In this document: piece after piece, positions 8,498 through 14,920 of the stretch
Position numbering within the stretch: the stretch's first letter is position 1
Layout of the letters: every line of letters starts with the position of its first letter
Assembly: GCF_003149105.1 (NCBI RefSeq)
Contig: NZ_QGDS01000009.1
Location: 101,327 to 165,326 of the forward strand
DNA: 64,000 nucleotides
DNA from: Faecalicatena contorta
Lineage (GTDB): Bacteria > Bacillota > Clostridia > Lachnospirales > Lachnospiraceae
Reading direction: 5' to 3'
Translations under genes and position numbers: made by a program
The notes under the pieces: generated by a model
What the model was told of the DNA's origin: nothing
Databases searched by the model: none
Seen by the model: the letters and a program-made list of their open reading frames with translations, nothing else

Positions 8498-9511
8498 ATG
8501 AAGCGAACAACAATAACTCAGGTTGCTAAGGAAGCAGGTGTAACGATTGGAACCGTTTCCCATGTTATTAATGGAACGGCTCCCATTTCGGCAGAGACGA
8601 CGGAACGAGTACGGCGTGCGATTAAAGCACTTAATTATATACCGAATGCGACGGCAAAATCACTGCGAAGTAAAAAAAATTATACAATTGGCTTGATGCT
8701 GCCCAATTTAAATAATAGTTTCCATTCGAAGGTTGCCAGTGCATTCATAGATAAGGCATATATAGAAGGCTACAGTGTGCAGATACACGGATATGAGTAT
8801 TCCCTTGAAAGAGAACGCAGGGAACTGGAACGTCTGGAACGCAATAATATTGGAACAGTCATTATATTCAATGGGTACGGTGATGAAAGGGAAATCAAGA
8901 ATTTCCTGCAAAAAGGCATTCCGGTCATACTTGCTGACCGCAGTTCAACCATTGCACAGGTCCCTCACATCAAGTTTGACAATCACAAGATAATGCTGGA
9001 TATCGTGTCGGCATTACAGAAAAAAGGATATCAAAGAATTGGTTTCTTTTCAGAGCCAATCCAGCTGACGAATCTTAAGGAGCGCTTTCAGGGGTACCAG
9101 GAGGCGCTTAAAAAGTGTGGACTGTCCTTCAATCCGAAGGATGTGTTTGTGCGGGACGATTTATGTCTGGATAATTTAAAGAATGGATACCGGTATATGC
9201 GTGATATTTTAAGCATCAATGAAAAGAAGACGCTTCCTGATGCGTGGATTGCATCTTCTGATTTGCTGGCAATTGGGATGATGCGGGCGATGCACGAATG
9301 TGGATATCAGATTCCGGCGGATTTTGGTGTAGTAGGTTTTGACAATACTGAGATATCAGGATATGTAAATCCCAGACTGACAACGGTGGAGCAGAACCAG
9401 ATACTGTTGGGTGAAAAGTTGATGGAGATGGTAAAGCAGATTAATTGTGATAAAAAAAGTGTTGAAAATATTTCGCTGGAACAATCACTGGTGATCAGGG
9501 AATCGTGTTAG
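8498..9511 (+). CDS. LacI-family repressor of the sugar ABC operon
   Basis: 337 residues. The helix-turn-helix and hinge are intact: TTITQVAKEAGVTIGTVSHVINGTAPISAETTERV, then ALNYIPNATAKSLRSKK with the minor-groove hinge helix. The sensor part is of type-1 periplasmic-binding-protein fold, with IGLMLPNLNNSFHSKVASAF, GIPVILADRSS, and a C-terminal GVVGFDNTEISGYVNPRLTTVEQ. I chose ATG 8498 (GTAGGTGA upstream) over ATG 8474, which adds eight residues and sits directly on the operator. The identical palindromes at its own promoter and at 2351-2514 make it the probable regulator of the upstream transporter. The effector is unknown. Confidence 0.88.
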   Translation: MKRTTITQVAKEAGVTIGTVSHVINGTAPISAETTERVRRAIKALNYIPNATAKSLRSKKNYTIGLMLPNLNNSFHSKVASAFIDKAYIEGYSVQIHGYEYSLERERRELERLERNNIGTVIIFNGYGDEREIKNFLQKGIPVILADRSSTIAQVPHIKFDNHKIMLDIVSALQKKGYQRIGFFSEPIQLTNLKERFQGYQEALKKCGLSFNPKDVFVRDDLCLDNLKNGYRYMRDILSINEKKTLPDAWIASSDLLAIGMMRAMHECGYQIPADFGVVGFDNTEISGYVNPRLTTVEQNQILLGEKLMEMVKQINCDKKSVENISLEQSLVIRESC

Positions 9512-9642
9512 CTACAGGTAAGGAGGACTATTGAATAGCGTGAAAGAATCCATCTTGTGTAAATTGAAAAGGGATGTTATGATGAAAAAAAGTCCTTATA
9601 TAAATACTGTAATTCTAAGTAGAAGGCAGAGAGAGAAGAACA

Positions 9643-10401
9643 ATGCAAAAAGATGGAGAAGTTAAAATAAAAAGCCTGAAGAAATCACTGGAAGTTTTAG
9701 AATGTTTTACACAAAAGCAGCCTTTGGGCGTGACGGAAATCAGTGAGAAGCTCGGATTGTATAAAAGCAATGTACATAATATCCTTATGACCTTTACGGC
9801 TATGGGGTATGTGGAACAAGATCCGGAGTCCGGGAAGTTCCGCCTGGGAGTTTCGGTGATGACTTTAAGCCGGGCTTTTCGGGAAGGATTAAATATTGCT
9901 AAAATTGCCCTCCCATTTATGCGGGAAATTGCCAATGAAGTAGGAGAACTGGTCTATTTGTCCATTCCCCGGGGGGATGAAGTGGTATATTTGGAAGCAG
10001 TATACCCGGATAATCAACGCATGGTGAGCAAATCTGTAATCGGTGAGTGCTCTAAAATGTACTGTACCAGCGTGGGAAAGGCCATTTTATCTCAACTTCC
10101 AGTGGAGGAGATGGAAAGATGTCTTGAAGGAGAGTTGGAAGCCTTCACAGAGTATACCATTACAGATAAAAAGAAACTCCGGGAAGAAATTGAGGTGACC
10201 CGTATACGCGGATACGGACTGGATAATATGGAGGTTATGTTTGGAATCAAATGTGTAGGAGTAGCCTTACTGAACTATGAAGGGAAGGTGGAGGCCGGAT
10301 TAAGTATCAGTGCACCGTCCCTCCGCATGGGAGAGGAAAGAATTCAGGAATTCGTAAAAGTTTTACAGACATATGCCGGAAAAATACAAAAAATGCTTTA
10401 G
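9643..10401 (+). CDS. IclR-family transcriptional regulator
   Basis: 252 residues, the standard IclR length. The N-terminal winged helix-turn-helix spans residues 7-65 (IKSLKKSLEVLECF, PLGVTEISEKLGLYKSNVHNIL). The effector domain has the family patterns GELVYLSIPRGDEVVYLEAV, MYCTSVGKAILSQLP and GLDNMEVMFGIKCVGVALLN. IclR proteins usually control a neighbouring catabolic operon; here the amino-acid fermentation genes start 650 bases downstream. A TAGAACG-type pair of palindromes at 10938-11018 is a candidate operator. A fragment resembling its own C-terminus lies at 10796-10876. Confidence 0.88.
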   Translation: MQKDGEVKIKSLKKSLEVLECFTQKQPLGVTEISEKLGLYKSNVHNILMTFTAMGYVEQDPESGKFRLGVSVMTLSRAFREGLNIAKIALPFMREIANEVGELVYLSIPRGDEVVYLEAVYPDNQRMVSKSVIGECSKMYCTSVGKAILSQLPVEEMERCLEGELEAFTEYTITDKKKLREEIEVTRIRGYGLDNMEVMFGIKCVGVALLNYEGKVEAGLSISAPSLRMGEERIQEFVKVLQTYAGKIQKML

Positions 10402-10436
10402 GATAAATATCAAACAGGAGCTTAACCAAAAAACTG

Positions 10437-10532
10437 TTGACAATATAATGTTAGCAGGGGTATACTACATCATAAATAAACGAAGCGGAAACGACGATGA
10501 TTCCTTTTATCAGGAATTGACGTCGTTTTTTT
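10437..10532 (+). ncRNA. Compact promoter-terminator unit, candidate small RNA or attenuator
   Basis: TTGACA (10437-10442), an 18-base spacer and TATACT (10461-10466) make a near-consensus promoter just after iclR. Only about 20 bases beyond the expected start, a hairpin (AACGACG near 10490 with CGTCGTT at 10521-10527, plus an inner ATTCC/GGAAT stem) runs into eight T residues. The predicted transcript is only about 55-60 bases and has no usable reading frame. The hairpin also serves as the iclR terminator. Confidence 0.5.
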
Positions 10533-10653
10533 GTAATGGGAAACGCAGTTTCCCATTACATAAAAATCCTCCGGGGGATGCGCGCTGCGGCGTAAAAGGT
10601 AGATGTCGCTATGCGACCGCCGCAGGCGCAAGAGTTTGCTTTGCAAACTCTTT
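10533..10653 (+). repeat. Dispersed hairpin repeat, copy A
   Basis: It begins immediately after the T-tract of the iclR-side terminator with an 11-bp hairpin (GTAATGGGAAA, loop CGCAG, TTTCCCATTAC). It then has CCTCCGGGGGATG, AAAAGGTAGATG, a GC-rich segment and a terminal hairpin (AAGAGTTTG with CAAACTCTT). Copy B (58435-58561) has the same boxes in the same order, and copy C (51328-51394) a shortened set. A second partial box ACCCTCCAGGGAATCGCAC follows at about 10667-10685. No protein is encoded. Between here and 10755 nothing else is recognisable. Confidence 0.7.
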
Positions 10654-10795
10654 GCTCTTACATAAAAACCCTCCAGGGAATCGCACTGGGGTGGAGAAAT
10701 ATATCTCTGCTGTTTTGTAGTTTTAAAACTCAATAAAAAAGGAGGTGAACAGGAATGAAGCAAGGAAATACTGGTTGATAAAAAATAAACAAAAA

Positions 10796-10876
10796 GTATT
10801 TGTAAAAATTCGACAGACATATGCCGGGAAGATAGAAAAAACAGCATGGGATATGTACAAACAGTACAAAGATTAA
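10796..10876 (+). pseudogene. Remnant duplicating the C-terminus of the IclR regulator
   Basis: This short frame reads FVKIRQTYAGKIEKTAWDM and stops after a few more residues. The neighbouring IclR protein ends FVKVLQTYAGKIQKML. The DNA around CAGACATATGCCGG is also nearly identical in both places. No helix-turn-helix or effector domain remains upstream, so it is a fragment left by a duplication or by recombination between iclR paralogues. An AGGAGGTGAAC ribosome site with a seven-codon frame lies just before it (10755). Confidence 0.7.
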
Positions 10877-10894
10877 AAAAATATGGGATATATA

Positions 10895-11018
10895 TTGAAC
10901 AAAAGTACATAAAGTGATAAATTAATCTTATGAATTATAGAACGTATTCTATTGATGAAGATTAAGAACTCGGCTTAGTGCCGAGTAAAAAAATAGTCAT
11001 ATATAAGAACGACGTTCT
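10895..11018 (+). promoter_or_regulatory. Promoter region of the amino-acid fermentation operon with two palindromes
   Basis: TTGAAC (10895-10900), a 17-base spacer and TAAATT (10918-10923) form a plausible promoter. TAGAACGTATTCTA (10938-10951) and AGAACGACGTTCT (11006-11018) are palindromic and share the AGAACG half-site, so they may bind the IclR regulator encoded upstream. Between them is a 7-bp hairpin (ACTCGGC/GCCGAGT, 10968-10986). It is followed by A residues, so it could only terminate minus-strand transcripts. Confidence 0.5.
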
Positions 11019-11052
11019 ACAATAGAGAACAAATTAAAAGGAGGATTTCAAA

Positions 11053-12225
11053 GTGGCAAATAAACCTTATGTAGTAGTGGAGTGGAATGACACGGAAACA
11101 GATGCAACAGGATGGCTGTGTGCATACAATTTTGTAGGACATTATTGTGGCGGTGGGACCAGAATGCATCCGACGGTTACAAAAGAAGAAGTAATTCGTC
11201 TTGCGACAACCATGGGATATAAATATAAAGCCTGCGAGTCACAGACTACAGGCGGCTGCAAAGCAGGTATTGCTTATGATTATAAAGCACCTGATGCGCC
11301 GGATGTATTGAGAAGATTCCTGACAGCTACAGCACCTTACATAAAAGCAGGCGTGTCAATCGGAGGAGATTTGGGTGTGGATTATTCAGAAGTTCTCAAG
11401 ATTCTGGATGATTTGGGAATTGGTATTCCTCAGACCCAGGCGATGAAAGAAGATCCAGAGATTCATCAGGGTATTGTGAATCACGACAGAGCTGAGAAGG
11501 AATTGCTCTATGATGGATTTAAGATGTATGACATGATTACCGGATACGGTGTGGCTGCGGCAGCCGATGAAGCCTGGAAGTTAAAAGATGGAAAAGAGGG
11601 GGCTTCCGTAGTAATCCAGGGCTTTGGATGTGTTGGAGCAAGCTGCGCAAACTCTCTGCATAACATGGGCTATAAAGTAGTAGGTATTGCGGATGTAAAT
11701 GGTTTGGTTTACTGCAAAGATGGTTTGGACATTCCTAAGTTAGTAGAAACAAGACTTCCAAAAGGTGAGTTAAATAAAGATGCCTTTGAAGACAGCTACG
11801 AAGTCCGTCCAAATACTGAATGGATTGATGCGGAATGTGATATTTTGATTCCGGCAGCTCTGGAAGATGTAATCAATAAAGATAATGCGGACAGGATAAA
11901 GGCTTCCCTTCTGGTAGAAGCAGCAAACATTCCAACGACTCCGGAAGGAGATGAGATACTCCGTAAGAATGGTGTGGACGTGGCAGTTGACTTTATTGCT
12001 AATATGGGCGGTATCCGAATTTACGAGGCAGTCATTTTCCGCCTTGTGAAGATTGAGGACATGAACGATGAAGATGCTGCTGCAGCCATTGTGAAAGATA
12101 CGGTGGATTTGATACGTAAGCAGACAAAACTGATATTTGAAGAAGCTGCGAAAACAGGGGAATTTACCCGTGATGTGGCAAGAAGATTATTTACTCCTGA
12201 CAAATCTGATACACCAGACATGTAA
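11053..12225 (+). CDS. Glu/Leu/Phe/Val dehydrogenase family amino-acid dehydrogenase
   Basis: 390 residues. It oxidatively deaminates an L-amino acid to a 2-oxoacid with NAD(P). GGGTRMHPT and TTGGCKAGIAYD hold the substrate-binding and catalytic Lys regions; GGDLGVD carries the catalytic Asp. VVIQGFGCVGASCANSLHNMGYKVVGIAD is the Rossmann dinucleotide site. Glutamate dehydrogenases have a Lys (YKGG) that binds the side-chain carboxylate, but here the site reads YCGG. The GGTRM context is like Leu/Phe/Val dehydrogenases, so a non-acidic substrate is more likely than glutamate. The start is GTG 11053 behind AAAAGGAGG. The next genes oxidise 2-oxoacids, which fits one pathway. Confidence 0.88.
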   Translation: MANKPYVVVEWNDTETDATGWLCAYNFVGHYCGGGTRMHPTVTKEEVIRLATTMGYKYKACESQTTGGCKAGIAYDYKAPDAPDVLRRFLTATAPYIKAGVSIGGDLGVDYSEVLKILDDLGIGIPQTQAMKEDPEIHQGIVNHDRAEKELLYDGFKMYDMITGYGVAAAADEAWKLKDGKEGASVVIQGFGCVGASCANSLHNMGYKVVGIADVNGLVYCKDGLDIPKLVETRLPKGELNKDAFEDSYEVRPNTEWIDAECDILIPAALEDVINKDNADRIKASLLVEAANIPTTPEGDEILRKNGVDVAVDFIANMGGIRIYEAVIFRLVKIEDMNDEDAAAAIVKDTVDLIRKQTKLIFEEAAKTGEFTRDVARRLFTPDKSDTPDM

Positions 12226-12285
12226 AATCACTGCACTTTACAATGAAAGTGTGAATACATAAGAAGTTTGAAAAGGTGAACCAAG

Positions 12286-12315
12286 AAGGGATGTCAGAAA
12301 AGGGCGGCATCCCTT
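12286..12315 (+). other. Intercistronic hairpin between dehydrogenase and oxidoreductase genes
   Basis: AAGGGATGTC (12286-12295) pairs with GGCATCCCTT (12306-12315), ten pairs with one G-U. No long T-run follows, so it is probably a processing or partial-attenuation site rather than a full terminator. Confidence 0.5.
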
Positions 12316-12340
12316 TAAATTTGAGAAAGGAATTTGGGTT

Positions 12341-12553
12341 ATGGGAAAAGAAAAAACAGAAAAAGTATATTTCAATCCTGTGCGGTGTAAAGGGTGCGGT
12401 TATTGTATCCACGCCTGTCCGAAGGAGGCTATAAGTGTATCGGATCACGTGAATGCCAAGGGATATAACACCATTGTAGTTGATGAGGAAAAATGTATAG
12501 TATGCGGCACGTGCTACCGTGTGTGTCCGGATTATGTATTTGAAATAAGGTAA
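12341..12553 (+). CDS. vorD: 2-oxoacid:ferredoxin oxidoreductase, delta subunit (2x[4Fe-4S])
   Basis: 70 residues with two complete ferredoxin motifs: CKGCGYCIHACPKEA and CIVCGTCYRVCPDYV. Small polyferredoxins encoded directly upstream of the alpha subunit are the delta subunits of KOR/VOR-type enzymes; they pass electrons from the TPP site to external ferredoxin. The RBS is AAAGGAAT. The gene order delta-alpha-beta-gamma that follows matches 2-oxoisovalerate or 2-oxoglutarate ferredoxin oxidoreductases. Confidence 0.88.
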   Translation: MGKEKTEKVYFNPVRCKGCGYCIHACPKEAISVSDHVNAKGYNTIVVDEEKCIVCGTCYRVCPDYVFEIR

Positions 12554-12567
12554 AGGAGGGTTAGATT

Positions 12568-13620
12568 ATGGCTAAGGTACTGTTAAAAGGAAATGAAGCA
12601 CTGGCCGAAGCTGCATTGGCTGCGGGCTGCCGCTTTTACAGTGGATATCCCATTACTCCTCAGACAGAGATATTGGAATATTTGTCATGGAGAATGGAAG
12701 ACGTGGGGGGAGAATTTATTCAGGCGGAATCTGAACTTGCAGGTATTAATATGGTTCTTGGAGCTGCGGCAGCAGGTGCCAGGGCACTGACTACCTCATC
12801 AGGTCCGGGATTCTCTCTGAAACAGGAGGGGATTTCCTATCTGGTTGCAGCGGATCTTCCAGCAGTAATTGTGGACGTTATGCGAATTGGTACTGGTCTG
12901 GGCGATATTTCCCAGGGGCAGGGCGATTATTGGCAGTTAACCAGAGGAGGCGGTCATGGGGATTACCGTACATTGGTTTTAGCTCCTGATTCCGTGCAGG
13001 AAAATGCGGATATGATGGCAGAAGCTTTTGATCTGGCAGAAAAATACCGCCATCCGGTGCTGATTGCTTCTGATGCTGCGATTGGGCAAATGATTGAAGC
13101 AGTGGAGATTCCGGAATTTATTGAGCATGATATTGATAAATTTGACTGGACAATCAAAGGATGTAAGAAGGGTACTGAGCAGAGAAAGATTCAGAATGTA
13201 TATTATACCCATCCTGACTATGAGACCTATCTGGCAGACAAGTATGCCGAGATGGAAGAGCAGGAACAGCGTTATGAAAATATTCAGGTGGAAGACGCTG
13301 AATTAGTATTAGTTGCTTATGGCATCAGTTCCCGCGTATGCAGAGAAGCAGTAGAAGTAGCAAGAGAAGAAGGGCTCAAGTTAGGATTGATCCGTCCCAT
13401 CACTTTGTGGCCTTTCCCGGTGAAAGCTTTTGAAGAAGCGAAAGCGGCTAAGGCATTCCTTACTGTAGAGATGAACATTCTGGGACAGATGGTGGATGAT
13501 GTGAAGCTTGCGACCTGCGGAAAATATCCGGTAGATCATTATGGCTCCATTTTTGAAATCCCAGAGTATGACGGCATTATTGAAAAAGCAAAAGAAATGT
13601 TAAAGAAGGGGGAGGTATAA
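12568..13620 (+). CDS. vorA: 2-oxoacid:ferredoxin oxidoreductase, alpha subunit
   Basis: 350 residues. It has the pyrimidine-binding domain start GNEALAEAALAAGCRFYSGYPITPQTEILEYL. The family segment ALTTSSGPGFSLKQEGISYLVAADLPAVIVDVMR, with its conserved TSGPG-like loop, follows, then domain II (VLVAYGISSRVCREAVEVA). It forms the catalytic core with the beta subunit and decarboxylates a 2-oxoacid to an acyl-CoA while reducing ferredoxin. It starts 14 bases after the delta gene with AAAGGAGGG. Whether branched-chain (VOR) or 2-oxoglutarate (KOR) is preferred cannot be settled; the neighbouring dehydrogenase argues for VOR-like. Confidence 0.9.
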   Translation: MAKVLLKGNEALAEAALAAGCRFYSGYPITPQTEILEYLSWRMEDVGGEFIQAESELAGINMVLGAAAAGARALTTSSGPGFSLKQEGISYLVAADLPAVIVDVMRIGTGLGDISQGQGDYWQLTRGGGHGDYRTLVLAPDSVQENADMMAEAFDLAEKYRHPVLIASDAAIGQMIEAVEIPEFIEHDIDKFDWTIKGCKKGTEQRKIQNVYYTHPDYETYLADKYAEMEEQEQRYENIQVEDAELVLVAYGISSRVCREAVEVAREEGLKLGLIRPITLWPFPVKAFEEAKAAKAFLTVEMNILGQMVDDVKLATCGKYPVDHYGSIFEIPEYDGIIEKAKEMLKKGEV

Positions 13621-13621
13621 G

Positions 13622-14359
13622 ATGAGATTAGTAGCTCCTGAAACAGTTACATTTACCGAAAGCGGCTTTTGCCCAGGCTGCGGACATGGATTGGCAGTCC
13701 GGCTGATTGCAGAAGTAATGGAAGAAATGGGACTGAGTGAAAAATTACTGACAGTTGTGGATGTAGCCTGTGGTTCTTTGAATATTGATTCCTGGAGATT
13801 TGATACCATTATGGCGGCTCACGGAAGACCCATTGCCACAGCGGTAGGCGTGAAGAGAGTACGCCCGGAAAATCCGGTTATGGCATACATCGGTGACGGT
13901 GCGGCTTATTCCATTGGACTTGCGGAGACGATGCACACGGCACTTCGTAATGACAATGTAGTAACGGTTGTTATTAATAACAGCCTTTACGGAATGACCG
14001 GCGGACAGTGTGCACCTACATCTTTGCCGGGACAGGTTACCACATCAACTCCCCGCGGCAAAGATGCCAAGACAGCAGGAATGCCATTCCGTGTGGAAGA
14101 AGCTTTCACTGGATTTGATATTGCGTATCTTGCCAGAGGTTCCATGGCAGATGCGAGGGGCATGATACAATCAAAAAAATACTTGCGGAAAGCCTTTGAA
14201 AAGCATATGAACGGTGAAGGATTCTGTCTGGTAGAATTGTTGTCTGCATGTCCGACCAATCTGAATATCACACCGGTTAAGAGCGTGGAACGTATCAAAA
14301 ATGACATGATTCCGTACTTCCCTCTTGGTGAATTCAAAGATAAAAAAGAGGAGGAATAG
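13622..14359 (+). CDS. vorB: 2-oxoacid:ferredoxin oxidoreductase, beta (TPP-binding) subunit
   Basis: 245 residues. The thiamine diphosphate/Mg motif is visible as VMAYIGDGAAYSIGLAETMHTALRNDNVVTVVINNSLYGMTGGQ, the GDG...NN pattern. FCPGCGHGLAVRLIAEVMEE near residue 15 is the conserved CPGCGH start. CSC-like Cys residues in the first 30 positions are normal in the family. It begins one base after the alpha stop with GGGGGAGGT, which indicates coupling and a heterotetrameric enzyme. Confidence 0.92.
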   Translation: MRLVAPETVTFTESGFCPGCGHGLAVRLIAEVMEEMGLSEKLLTVVDVACGSLNIDSWRFDTIMAAHGRPIATAVGVKRVRPENPVMAYIGDGAAYSIGLAETMHTALRNDNVVTVVINNSLYGMTGGQCAPTSLPGQVTTSTPRGKDAKTAGMPFRVEEAFTGFDIAYLARGSMADARGMIQSKKYLRKAFEKHMNGEGFCLVELLSACPTNLNITPVKSVERIKNDMIPYFPLGEFKDKKEEE

Positions 14360-14364
14360 ACGTT

Positions 14365-14904
14365 ATGGCAAAGGAAATTATTTGTGCCGGATTTGGCGGA
14401 CAAGGCATATTGACAACAGGAATGATCCTGATTAGTGCTGGTATGGAACAGGACAAAAATGTTTTATTTTATCCTTCTTATGGATCAGAAATGAGGGGAG
14501 GGACAGCAAACTGTACAGTAAAAATCAGTGATAAGCTTATCGCCAGCCCCAATTCTAAGCACCCGGATATTCTCTTGACTATGAACACTCCGGCAATTGA
14601 TAAGTTTGAAGAGAGGCTGAAACCGGGCGGACTGCTGCTGGTGAATTCCTCCATTGCTCCTGAGGATCGTACTTACAGGGATGACATAACAGTAGTAAAA
14701 GTTCCTGCTACAGATATTGCGGCAGAAGTAAAAAACCCAAAAGGTGCTAATTTGGTGATGCTGGGTGCTCTGGCAGCTCACAGTGAGTTATTTTCTGTTG
14801 ATTATATGGAAGAGGCTATTGTTTCCTTCTTTGAGAAGAAGGGCAAAGGGAAATTTAATGAAAAAAATGTTGCCTGTTACCGTAGAGGTGTAGAGGGAAA
14901 GTAA
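14365..14904 (+). CDS. vorC: 2-oxoacid:ferredoxin oxidoreductase, gamma subunit
   Basis: 179 residues, the usual size. IICAGFGGQGILTTGMILISAGMEQDKNVLFYPSYGSEMRGGTANCTVKIS is the hallmark GxGGQG...P.YG.E.RGG pattern of gamma subunits, which help bind CoA. It is coupled to the beta gene (RBS GAGGAGG within the end of that gene). It completes a four-subunit enzyme. Confidence 0.92.
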   Translation: MAKEIICAGFGGQGILTTGMILISAGMEQDKNVLFYPSYGSEMRGGTANCTVKISDKLIASPNSKHPDILLTMNTPAIDKFEERLKPGGLLLVNSSIAPEDRTYRDDITVVKVPATDIAAEVKNPKGANLVMLGALAAHSELFSVDYMEEAIVSFFEKKGKGKFNEKNVACYRRGVEGK

Positions 14905-14920
14905 AATTGGGAGATACGGG

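Noticed and set aside
9532..9669. About 45-codon frame with TTG start behind AAGGAGGA before iclR
   Set aside because: It overlaps the iclR start, has low-complexity basic composition and no recognisable motif; probably chance.
10533..10720. CRISPR or coding function for the repeat region after iclR
   Set aside because: There are no regularly spaced identical repeats; the frames through it are short and do not match protein families.
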